From: Chloroflexota bacterium
GTDB lineage: Bacteria; Chloroflexota; Dormibacteria; Dormibacterales; Dormibacteraceae
Assembly: GCA_005882115.1 (NCBI GenBank)
Contig: VBEG01000023.1
Coordinates: 1-64,000 of the forward strand
Length of the DNA: 64,000 nt
Direction: 5' to 3'
A program made the translations under genes and the position numbers. Below are positions 50,123 to 58,029 of this stretch, piece after piece. The notes below the pieces were generated by a model that was given only the letters and a program-made list of their open reading frames with translations, made no database searches and had not been told where the DNA came from. Each line of letters begins with the position of its first letter. Positions within the stretch are counted from its first letter, which is position 1.

Positions 50123-51280
50123 CTATGTCATTCGCAGGCGAGCCGCCACCCCGTCGAGGAGGATCTCGAGGGCCGAGGCGGCCTTTCCATCCGGCTCGGG
50201 TTCGGCCGGGGCGGCGGCAGCGACCCGCTGCATTTTTGGCGTGTACATATCGAGCCTCAGGTCGACCACGCCGCTGCTGACATCGAGGTCAAACCGGTCT
50301 TGCGCTTCGAAAGCTCCCTCGCTCTGCCAGTGCACGTCGGAGATCACGACCTTGGTCGAAAAGTCGTCCAGCTTCAGCTTCACCGCGCCGGTATGCGCGA
50401 CCGCGACCACAGCCGCCGCGCGTGGCCGGTGCAGCGACACGTTCACGACGCCGCTGGAGATGTGGATCGGCACCATTCCTATCGGCTGAGGCAGGAAGCA
50501 CTCGAGGTTGGCGGCCCCGCTGTCGACGTGGATTTCTCGCACGTCAAGGCCGCCAACATCGAGGACCGTGTTCCAGGTCGGCGCCTGGACTTTGAATTTC
50601 CATGGGCGGCGCGGGTTCAGCTCGATCTCTCCCCGACCGACACCACGGAGACGGCGCACCACCACCTGTTCGCCGCGCACGATCGCCGGCGCCGCCCCGC
50701 TCTGGTCAGGCGGAACGCGGAACAACGCCTGCATGTCCGGCGGGCCCGTCCGCAGGATGACGCCGCGCGAGCCGGAGTCGATCGCGATGGATGCGGGAAC
50801 GCTGCTGTCGCCGGCCGGCCGCTCGGCCGGAGCCCGCGTCGAAAGGGCACTGGTCATCACCATCAGGGCTACCTCGCCCGCCTCGTCCGCCCTCAGTCCG
50901 GCCGTCACAAGCTGCGCCCGGATGTCGGCGAATACAGCGCTCTGCTCGAGTGCTTCGGGAACCTCCAGCAAGACACGGGTTGCGTCCTGCTGAGCCGACA
51001 CACGGCGGCGCAGCGACTCGGCGCTCGCCAAGACCGTCTGCCGCCAGCCGGCGCCGCGGCGCCCGCGCGGAGTGCTCGCCAGGATCGATTCCGCCAGAAG
51101 CTCCAGCAGTTCCCGCCGGTCGCGCACGTGCCAGTACAGGGAAGCCGCCTTCACCTGGAGACGGTTGGCCAGCGACCGCATCGACAGGGCGTCGAGACCG
51201 TCTTCGTTAATCAGCTCGAGCGCCGCCGCGACCAGTCGGTCTCGGGTGAGGCCTTGCTGCTTCTCCTCTTCCGGGCTCAA
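50123..51280 (-). CDS. TetR-type repressor fused to a large beta-rich domain
   Basis: 385 aa from a TTG. The TetR helix-turn-helix is at about residues 12-58: LVAAALELINEDGLDALSMR, then VKAASLYWHVRDRRELL. The ligand region is followed by about 200 residues of short beta-strand repeats (VDSGAANLECFLPQ, HISSGVVNVSLHRPRAAAVV, VAHTGAVKLKLDDFSTK), which resemble a DUF4097-like beta-solenoid. The divergent operon at 51385 with two operator sites is the likely target. Fusion of a TetR domain to this fold is unusual. Confidence 0.85.
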   Translation of the reverse strand: MSPEEEKQQGLTRDRLVAAALELINEDGLDALSMRSLANRLQVKAASLYWHVRDRRELLELLAESILASTPRGRRGAGWRQTVLASAESLRRRVSAQQDATRVLLEVPEALEQSAVFADIRAQLVTAGLRADEAGEVALMVMTSALSTRAPAERPAGDSSVPASIAIDSGSRGVILRTGPPDMQALFRVPPDQSGAAPAIVRGEQVVVRRLRGVGRGEIELNPRRPWKFKVQAPTWNTVLDVGGLDVREIHVDSGAANLECFLPQPIGMVPIHISSGVVNVSLHRPRAAAVVAVAHTGAVKLKLDDFSTKVVISDVHWQSEGAFEAQDRFDLDVSSGVVDLRLDMYTPKMQRVAAAAPAEPEPDGKAASALEILLDGVAARLRMT

Positions 51281-51314
51281 TTTCGTAATTCTCCTCTATG
51301 TGCGGTAGTTGTGC

Positions 51315-51344
51315 TTGCATTCCTAACGATGTTAGGTGTAATCT
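51315..51344 (+). promoter_or_regulatory. Promoter of the methyltransferase/MFS operon, with operator between -35 and -10
   Basis: TTGCAT at 51315-51320 and TAATCT (51339-51344) or TGTAAT (51337-51342) lie 18 or 16 bases apart. The first operator (51322-51336) occupies the spacer, so repressor binding would block RNA polymerase. Confidence 0.6.
51322..51336. promoter_or_regulatory. TetR operator 1
   Basis: CCTAACGATGTTAGG is a perfect inverted repeat of six-base arms with a 3-base centre. It lies between the -35 and -10 boxes of the divergent operon and within the intergenic region shared with the TetR-fusion gene. Confidence 0.8.
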
Positions 51345-51355
51345 GGCGCAAGTAG

Positions 51356-51370
51356 CCTAACACCGTTAGA
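51356..51370. promoter_or_regulatory. TetR operator 2
   Basis: CCTAACACCGTTAGA is the same half-site arrangement (CTAAC/GTTAG) centred 34 bases downstream of operator 1, near the expected transcript start and before the AAGGAG ribosome site of the methyltransferase. Confidence 0.8.
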
Positions 51371-51384
51371 TAAGGAGAATTCAA

Positions 51385-52071
51385 ATGCCTACTACGGAAG
51401 CGCGACGCTGGCGGCTCAAGGGCCCAGAGATGGAAGGTCCGATTGCGCGGTGGTACGCCCGCATCCGCGGCTCGCAGAGTCAGCTCGACGCGTACGAGAA
51501 ACAGGCCGCCCTGATCACGGCCGGCGTCCCAAGCGGAGCACGGGTGCTCGAAGTTGCGCCCGGTCCGGGATACCTGGCGATTGAGATGGCACGCCTGGGA
51601 AGGTTTCAGGTGACGGGCATCGACATCAGCCGGACGTTCGTCGAGATCGCCGCGCAGAACGCTCGCAACGTGGGTGTCATCGTCGATTTTCGCCACGGCG
51701 ACGTGGCGCAGATGCCGTTCGAGTCCAATTCCTTCGACCTGGTCGTCTGCCAGGCCGCGTTCAAGAACTTCGCCTTGCCGCGCCGAGCGCTCGCCGAGAT
51801 GCACCGCGTCCTCCGCGACGGCGGGACCGCGGTGATCCAGGACATGAGCAGGGACGCATCTCACGCCGACATCGACCGCGAGGTGGACGGGATGAGCCTC
51901 GGATGGCTCAACGCCTTCACGACGAAAGCAACGCTGGAGATGCTCAAGCGTCGCGCGTACGCACCGACCCAGTTCGAGCGCCTCGCCTCGCAGAGTCCAT
52001 TCGGGACATGTGACATCAGGACCGAAGGGATCGGCCTCGAGGTGCGGCTCACAAAGGAGGAGGAGAGGTGA
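51385..52071 (+). CDS. SAM-dependent class I methyltransferase
   Basis: 228 aa. Motif I is VLEVAPGPGYLAIEMA, then VTGIDISRTFVEIAAQ and VVCQAAFKNFALPRRALAEM in the substrate pocket. It is the first gene of the TetR-regulated pair and AAGGAG precedes the ATG. The GTG of the MFS exporter overlaps its TGA. Coupling to an exporter suggests modification of an exported or toxic compound. Confidence 0.9.
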   Translation: MPTTEARRWRLKGPEMEGPIARWYARIRGSQSQLDAYEKQAALITAGVPSGARVLEVAPGPGYLAIEMARLGRFQVTGIDISRTFVEIAAQNARNVGVIVDFRHGDVAQMPFESNSFDLVVCQAAFKNFALPRRALAEMHRVLRDGGTAVIQDMSRDASHADIDREVDGMSLGWLNAFTTKATLEMLKRRAYAPTQFERLASQSPFGTCDIRTEGIGLEVRLTKEEER

Positions 52072-53675
52072 CGAACGTTCGCAATCATCCGATGGCCGCC
52101 CTGAGCGTGCTCGTGCTCGGCCTCTTCATGACACTGCTCGACCTGACCATTGTCAACGTCGCGATCCCGTCGATCCTCGACGGATTGCACGCCAGCCTCG
52201 ACCAGGTCCTGTGGGTGCTCAACGCCTACAGCCTGCTCTACGCGGTGCTCTTGATCACATCGGCCAGGCTCGGCGACATCCACGGCCCGCGCAAGATGTT
52301 TGCGATCGGCGTCGTCATCTTCACGGTCGCGTCCGCGTTCAGCGGGTTGGCCCAGGATCCAACACATCTGATCCTGGCGCGCGGGCTGCAGGGCCTCGGC
52401 TCAGCGGTGCTTGCTCCGCAAGGCCTGCCCTTGATGATGTCTCTGTTCCCGGTGGAGAAGCGCGGCGGCGTCTTCGCCATCTACGGCGTGATAGCCGGCC
52501 TCGCTGTCATCGCCGGACCCACCGTCGGCGGATATCTCGTCTCCCACTTCGGCTGGCGCTCGATCTTCACCGTGAACATCCCGATCGGAGTGATCACGTT
52601 CGCGCTCGCCTTGCTGCTGATCCCTGACCTGCGGCCAGGACGCAAGCACCGGCTCGACATCTTCGGTGTCGCGCTCGCGACAGCAGGCCTTCTCGGCGTG
52701 ATCTATGGCCTAATCGAGGGCCAGCGCTACGACTGGGGGGTCGTGACCGGCTTCATCACGATTCCCGAAATCATCGGCGCGGGCCTTGTGCTGTTCGCCG
52801 TCTTCCTCTACCACCAGGCGCGCCGGAACCGTCAAAAGGACGGTGAGCCGCTCCTTCCCTTCGAAGTGTTCAAGGACCGTAACTTCACGCTCATGACCCT
52901 GGTGATGGCGGCCATGGGTTTTGCGATCCTTGGCATCTACCTGCCACTGACCATCTACATGCAGTCCGTACTGGGGTTGAGCCCCATCGACGCGGGCCTC
53001 ACGCTGGCGATTCAGCCTCTGGCCATGTTCTTCTCGTCAGGTATCGCGAGCGGTCTTGTCCAGAAGGTGAACGGCAAGTACCTGCTCATCCCGGGTCTGC
53101 TCGCTCTGGCTGCCGGCACGAGCTACATCGACTGGGCCGCCCAGGCCCACGCCGGCCGCTGGGATTTCACGCCGGGTCTCATCCTCAGCGGCCTCGGTAT
53201 GGGGTGCATCTGGACCCCGGTGTTCACCATCGGTACCCGCGACCTGCCGGCCCATCTCGGCGGCGTGGCCTCGGGCGTCATCAACACGATCCAGGAGATG
53301 GGAGGGGTGTTCGCCAGCGCAGTGGTCGGCGCCTTCCTGCAGAACCGCATCGCGCTCGCGCTTCACGACCGCGCGGTCGCCGCGTCGAGCCAGCTGCCTG
53401 ACCAGTATCGGCAATCCTTCGTCGATGGTTTCAGCAATGCAGCGCACACTGGACTCGAGGTCGGAGCCGGACAGTCCGGCACCACGCTGCAGCTGCCCGC
53501 CCAGGTCCAGGCTCTCGCGCATTTCGTCTTCACTCACGCTTTCGTCGACGCGATGCACCCGACGATGGTCCTGCCGATCGTCGTGCTCGTGCTCGCCGCT
53601 TCGGCCGCGGTTTTCGTTCGGGGCCGCAAGCCCGTGGTCTTGGCCATCCACGAGGAGGAAGCGGCCGTGGCCTAA
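52068..53675 (+). CDS. DHA2 family MFS exporter (EmrB/QacA type)
   Basis: 535 aa from a GTG inside the methyltransferase stop. Fourteen hydrophobic segments are visible, with motif A/C-like signatures DLTIVNVAIPSI, VLWVLNAYSLLYAVLLI and LGDIHGPRKMF and the motif GPTVGGYLV. The family exports drugs or metabolites by proton antiport. Co-regulation with the methyltransferase through the CTAAC operators makes an inducible efflux role likely. Confidence 0.94.
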   Translation: MTNVRNHPMAALSVLVLGLFMTLLDLTIVNVAIPSILDGLHASLDQVLWVLNAYSLLYAVLLITSARLGDIHGPRKMFAIGVVIFTVASAFSGLAQDPTHLILARGLQGLGSAVLAPQGLPLMMSLFPVEKRGGVFAIYGVIAGLAVIAGPTVGGYLVSHFGWRSIFTVNIPIGVITFALALLLIPDLRPGRKHRLDIFGVALATAGLLGVIYGLIEGQRYDWGVVTGFITIPEIIGAGLVLFAVFLYHQARRNRQKDGEPLLPFEVFKDRNFTLMTLVMAAMGFAILGIYLPLTIYMQSVLGLSPIDAGLTLAIQPLAMFFSSGIASGLVQKVNGKYLLIPGLLALAAGTSYIDWAAQAHAGRWDFTPGLILSGLGMGCIWTPVFTIGTRDLPAHLGGVASGVINTIQEMGGVFASAVVGAFLQNRIALALHDRAVAASSQLPDQYRQSFVDGFSNAAHTGLEVGAGQSGTTLQLPAQVQALAHFVFTHAFVDAMHPTMVLPIVVLVLAASAAVFVRGRKPVVLAIHEEEAAVA

Positions 53676-53686
53676 CCTTCTTGGTG

Positions 53687-55120
53687 ATGGCCAAAAAGCT
53701 CGCCGATTACGAGGCCAAACGCGATTTCAAGCGCACACCCGAACCCGGCGCCAAGGTCCCGCCCACCCAGACCAGGGCGCCGCGGTTTGTGGTCCAGGAG
53801 CACCACGCCCGGCGGCTCCACTGGGACTTCCGGCTCGAGAAAGACGGCGTCGGTGTTTCGTGGGCGGTCCCCAAGGGCATCCCGCCCGACCCCAAGAAGA
53901 ACCACCTGGCGGTCCACGTCGAGGACCACCCGCTCGAATACTTCAAGTTCGCCGGCGAGATACCGAAGGGCGAGTACGGCGGGGGCCAGGTGTTGATCTG
54001 GGACGAAGGAACCTACGAGCCCGTCAAGTGGTCGGATCGCGAGGTGATGGTCACCCTTCACGGGAAGCGACTGCAAGGCCGCTACGTTCTCTTTCAGACC
54101 CGCGGCAAGGACTGGATGATCCACCGCATGGATCCGCCGCAGGATCCCGACCGCAAGGCGATGCCGGACAAGATCGTGCCGATGATGGCCAAGCTAGAGG
54201 ACAAGGTTCCTCGGCCCGATGACGTCTGGGGGTTCGAGTTCAAGTGGGACGGCATCCGGTCACTCGCCTATGTCGAAGGCGGACGCGTGCGGCTGCAGAG
54301 CCGCACCGGCGAGGACATCACGCCGCGCTATCCGGAGATCCATCCGATGGGCCGCGCACTCGGCTCCGCCGAGGTCATCCTCGACGGCGAGATCGTCGCC
54401 CTCGACGACAAAGGCCGGCCGAGCTTCGAGGAGATCCAGCAACGTATGGGACTGACCGCGGACACAGAGATCCGGCGGAAGATGAAGGAGGTCCCCGTCA
54501 CGTACATGGTCTTCGACCTGCTCTGGCAGGACGGCCACTCGCGGATGGAGGAGCGCTATACCGACCGCCGCATGGCGCTGGCGCGCCTCAAGCTCGCCGG
54601 CCCGTCATGGCAGACGCCTCCTTTCGAGAAGGGGGCGGGCCAGACGATGCTCGAGGCGAGCGCCAAGGCCGGCCTCGAGGGCATCATGGCCAAGCGGCTG
54701 GACTCGAAGTACGAGCCCGGACGCCGAAGCGGCGCCTGGGTCAAGGTCAAGAATCGCAACCGGCAGGAGCTCGTGATCGGCGGTTGGCTCGACGGCGAGG
54801 GCAAGCGCCAGGGCTATCCGGGCGCGCTGCTGGTCGGCTACTACAAGGAGGGGAAGCTCGTCTACGCGGGAAAAGTAGGCACAGGTTTCACCGACAAGAT
54901 CCTGGACGAGCTGAACGCGAAACTGAAGCCCCTTGCCGTCAACAAGAACCCCTTCGAGGCAGGGGCCGCCCCTCCTCGCGCCGCGCACTTCGTGAAGCCG
55001 AAGGTCGTCGCAGAGTTTGAGTTCGTGGAGTGGACGCGCGGCGGGCAGCTCCGGGCGCCGGCGTTCAAAGGGTTCCGCTTCGACAAACCTGCCCCAGAGG
55101 TAATTCGCGAAGGTGGCTAA
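53687..55120 (+). CDS. LigD-type 3'-phosphoesterase / ATP-dependent DNA ligase
   Basis: 477 aa. The N-terminal phosphoesterase domain (about 30-150) has HHARRLHWDFRLEKDGVGVS and HPLEYFKFAGEIPKGEYGGG; the ligase domain (about 165-470) has motif I FEFKWDGIRSL with the AMP-acceptor Lys186, followed by IVALDDKGRPSF and MAKRLDSKYEPGRRSG (motif V region). It seals nicks in bacterial NHEJ. The polymerase domain is encoded separately by the next gene. TTG 53681 and GTG 53684 are alternative starts; ATG 53687 is chosen. Confidence 0.94.
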   Translation: MAKKLADYEAKRDFKRTPEPGAKVPPTQTRAPRFVVQEHHARRLHWDFRLEKDGVGVSWAVPKGIPPDPKKNHLAVHVEDHPLEYFKFAGEIPKGEYGGGQVLIWDEGTYEPVKWSDREVMVTLHGKRLQGRYVLFQTRGKDWMIHRMDPPQDPDRKAMPDKIVPMMAKLEDKVPRPDDVWGFEFKWDGIRSLAYVEGGRVRLQSRTGEDITPRYPEIHPMGRALGSAEVILDGEIVALDDKGRPSFEEIQQRMGLTADTEIRRKMKEVPVTYMVFDLLWQDGHSRMEERYTDRRMALARLKLAGPSWQTPPFEKGAGQTMLEASAKAGLEGIMAKRLDSKYEPGRRSGAWVKVKNRNRQELVIGGWLDGEGKRQGYPGALLVGYYKEGKLVYAGKVGTGFTDKILDELNAKLKPLAVNKNPFEAGAAPPRAAHFVKPKVVAEFEFVEWTRGGQLRAPAFKGFRFDKPAPEVIREGG

Positions 55121-56111
55121 AGAAACATCGGTCGAGGTCAAGATCGAGGGTCGCAACCTCAAGCTCACCAACCTCGAAAAGGTGCTTTACTCGGAGGTCG
55201 GGTTCACCAAGGCGCAGGTCATCGACTACTACACGCGCATCGCGCCTGTCCTCCTTGCCCACACACGCGACCACCCTCTGACGCTGAAGCGATATCCCAA
55301 CGGCGTCGACGGCCAGTTCTTCTACGAGAAGAACTGCCCCAAGCACCGGCCGGACTGGGTGCAGACCGCGACCGTATGGAGCGGCGGCAACAACCGCGAC
55401 ATGTACTACTGCCTCGCGCAGGACCTGCCCACGCTGGTATGGCTCGCCAACCTCGCCACGCTCGAGATGCACACCTCGCTCTCGCTCTGCAGCAAGCTCC
55501 CCGAGCCACGCACCCTGGTCTTCGACCTCGATCCAGGTCCGCCGGCGACGATCGTCGAATGCTGCCGGATCGGGCTGATGCTGCGGGAAGTGTTCGCCGA
55601 GCACGGCCTCGACTGCTGCGCCAAGACCTCGGGATCCAAAGGCCTGCAGCTTTATGTCCCGCTCAATACGAAGGTCACCTACGTCGAGACGAAGGTCGTC
55701 TCGAAAGGCCTCGCGCAGTACTTCGAGGAAAAGCATCCCGACCTTGCCGTCCACAAGCAGCTGAAGGAGCTGCGCACCGGACGGGTCCTGATCGACTGGA
55801 GCCAGAACGACGAGTACAAGACGACGGTCAACGTCTACTCGCTGCGCGCGCGCGCGCGGCCCACCGTTTCGACTCCGGTTTCCTGGGACGAGGTCGAGAA
55901 GTGCTTGAAGGCGAAAGACCCGAGCCTACTGGTGTTCGATTCCGAGCAGGTCCTGAAGCGGGTCGAGAAGCTGGGTGACCTGTTCGAGCCGGTGGTCAAG
56001 AAGAAGCAGAAGCTGCCGGCCTCGCTGATCAAGGCCATGGGCGGCGCCTCGGCCATCGACAAGATGGCCAACCGGAGGCGCGGCGGAGGAAGGCGCTACC
56101 CGCCGCAATGA
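55113..56111 (+). CDS. LigD-type DNA polymerase/primase domain protein
   Basis: 332 aa from a GTG overlapping the ligase stop by 8 bases. The AEP-type polymerase signatures are LTLKRYPNGVDGQFFYEKN, VFDLDPGPPA (metal-binding DxD) and KTSGSKGLQLYVPL. It would fill gaps at broken ends in NHEJ together with the ligase/phosphoesterase. No Ku gene is seen in the window. The C-terminus is Arg/Gly-rich. It shares ATGA with the ndh gene. Confidence 0.94.
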   Translation: MAKETSVEVKIEGRNLKLTNLEKVLYSEVGFTKAQVIDYYTRIAPVLLAHTRDHPLTLKRYPNGVDGQFFYEKNCPKHRPDWVQTATVWSGGNNRDMYYCLAQDLPTLVWLANLATLEMHTSLSLCSKLPEPRTLVFDLDPGPPATIVECCRIGLMLREVFAEHGLDCCAKTSGSKGLQLYVPLNTKVTYVETKVVSKGLAQYFEEKHPDLAVHKQLKELRTGRVLIDWSQNDEYKTTVNVYSLRARARPTVSTPVSWDEVEKCLKAKDPSLLVFDSEQVLKRVEKLGDLFEPVVKKKQKLPASLIKAMGGASAIDKMANRRRGGGRRYPPQ

Positions 56112-57352
56112 ACAGACCCCGCGTCGTCATCGCGGGAGCGGGATTCGGCGGGCTGACATGCGCGCGGGCGCTGAAGCACGCGCCGGTCGACGTCCTGCTT
56201 GTCGACCGCAACAACTACCACCTGTTCACTCCGCTGCTGTACCAGGTGGCCTCGGCGCTGCTGGATCCGGGTGAGATCGCGCGCCCTGTCCGGCAGCTGA
56301 TCCGCCCGCTGCACAACGCCGACTTCCTGCAGGCGTCGGTCACCGGTGTCGACCTCGAGGACCGCCGGCTGCTCACGGATCACGGCCCGCTTCATTACGA
56401 CTACCTCGTCCTGGCGACGGGCGCGCGGACCGACTACTTTGGAAATGCGTCACTCGCCGCGCACACGCTGGGCCTCAAGGATCTCGACGAGGGGTTGGCG
56501 ATTCGCAACCACATCCTCAGCCAGTTCGAAGCCTCGCGCTGGACGACTGATGTGTCGGAGCGGCGTCGTCTGCTGACGTTCGTGGTCGCAGGTGGGGGCC
56601 CGACCGGCGTGGAGATGGCAGGCGCGATCTCGGAGTTGATCCGGCTGGTGCTCCGGAAGGATTATCGAGATCTCGACACAAACGAGGTCCGGGTGGTGCT
56701 TATAGAGGCGGCGCCACATGTGCTTGTCCAATTTGTGCCGTCCCTCCGGCACGCCGCCCTTCGCTCGCTCGAACGCAAGGGCGTCGAGGTAATGCTGCAG
56801 ACCAAGGTCGATGCGGTCACGGAGGAATCCGTCAACCTCGCAGGAAGTCACGAGATCCCCGCCGGAACCGTGATCTGGACCGCCGGCGTCAAAGCGTCGG
56901 AGATCGGCCGAACGACCGGTGCGCCGCTGGTGCGGCAGGAGCGAATCAAGGTCGCCGACACGTTGCAGGTGCCAGGACATCCCGTCGTGTTCGTGATCGG
57001 GGACCTGGCCGGGGCGCAGCACGGTGGAGCGCCACTTCCGATGCTCATTCCCGTCGCGATGCAGGCCGGACGGCATGTCGGGGAATCGATCGCGGACATG
57101 GTGAGCGGCGGAGGCGCGAAGGCCTTCCGTTACAAAGATCCAGGGATCATGGCGACGATCGGGCGCAACTCGGCCGTCGCCCAGCTCAGCTGGCTGCACC
57201 TCTCGGGATTTCCCGGCTGGCTGTTTTGGCTCGGCGTCCATCTCGTCAACGTGATCAGCTTTCGCAGCCGGCTGGTGGTCCTGGTCAACTGGGCGTGGGA
57301 GTACATCTTCTACGATCGGCCGGTCCGGCTCATCGTGCGCGCGCGGCAATGA
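56108..57352 (+). CDS. ndh: Type II NADH dehydrogenase
   Basis: 414 aa. It has the FAD motif VVIAGAGFGGLTCARAL, YHLFTPLLYQVA, the NAD motif FVVAGGGPTGVEMAGAI and VFVIGDLAGA, with a C-terminal amphipathic/membrane helix (about 375-400). It passes electrons from NADH to quinone without proton pumping. It is translationally coupled to the LigD polymerase and the lipoprotein genes by ATGA overlaps. Confidence 0.95.
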   Translation: MNRPRVVIAGAGFGGLTCARALKHAPVDVLLVDRNNYHLFTPLLYQVASALLDPGEIARPVRQLIRPLHNADFLQASVTGVDLEDRRLLTDHGPLHYDYLVLATGARTDYFGNASLAAHTLGLKDLDEGLAIRNHILSQFEASRWTTDVSERRRLLTFVVAGGGPTGVEMAGAISELIRLVLRKDYRDLDTNEVRVVLIEAAPHVLVQFVPSLRHAALRSLERKGVEVMLQTKVDAVTEESVNLAGSHEIPAGTVIWTAGVKASEIGRTTGAPLVRQERIKVADTLQVPGHPVVFVIGDLAGAQHGGAPLPMLIPVAMQAGRHVGESIADMVSGGGAKAFRYKDPGIMATIGRNSAVAQLSWLHLSGFPGWLFWLGVHLVNVISFRSRLVVLVNWAWEYIFYDRPVRLIVRARQ

Positions 57353-58029
57353 TCCGAGTCATCGCGGTTGTCGCCGCCGCGCTGGTCGTGGCATGCAGTG
57401 GAACGGCCAACGTCGATGGTGCCAAGGTGCTTCGGGACGGTGGAGCCGCGATGGCACAGCTGAAGACGGTCGCCGCGACATTGAAGGTCACGAAGGGAGC
57501 GATCACGATCCAGGGCTTCACGCTGATCAGCGCGAAGACGTCGGTCCGGTTGCCCGCTGACAGCGACACCACCTACACCGTCAAGGAACAAGACGTATCG
57601 ATCGGCCTCGAGGTGGTCATCACCTCCGGCCACGTTTACCTTCATGTCCCGTTCTCCTCCTTCCAGGAGGTGACCGGCGACCAGGCGACGGCGTTTCCCG
57701 ATATGGCCAAGCTGTTCGACCCAGCCACTGGCTTGCCAGCCGTGATCCCGCAGGGTACGGGTCCGAAATATGTATCCACGGACCAGGTCGCCGGCCAGGA
57801 CACTTATCAAATCGCCACGTCGTACACCGCCGACCAGGTGAGGAGCTTGCTCCGCGAACTGAGCTCTGACAGCGCCGTCGCAGCGCATGTGTGGGTGGGA
57901 ACGTCGGACCACCTGATTCGCAAAGCGACGCTCGACGGAGCATTCGGAGACGGTGGCAAGGAATCGGCGGTCGAAGTCACGATCAGCAACTTCAACGGCA
58001 CGGTGAGCATCACCTCTCCGACCCCTTGA
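57349..58029 (+). CDS. LppX/LprG-like lipoprotein
   Basis: 226 aa. The signal peptide ends at lipobox VVAC (Cys16). The mature part has the LppX_LprAFG fold pattern: YDVTLKAKGA-like features appear as AATLKVTKGAITIQGF, GHVYLHVPFSSFQEVTG and the C-terminal ISNFNGTVSI. These proteins carry triacylated glycolipids or lipids in a hydrophobic pocket. The stop overlaps the TTG of the MFS gene, the arrangement of lprG-p55 in mycobacteria. Confidence 0.85.
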   Translation: MIRVIAVVAAALVVACSGTANVDGAKVLRDGGAAMAQLKTVAATLKVTKGAITIQGFTLISAKTSVRLPADSDTTYTVKEQDVSIGLEVVITSGHVYLHVPFSSFQEVTGDQATAFPDMAKLFDPATGLPAVIPQGTGPKYVSTDQVAGQDTYQIATSYTADQVRSLLRELSSDSAVAAHVWVGTSDHLIRKATLDGAFGDGGKESAVEVTISNFNGTVSITSPTP

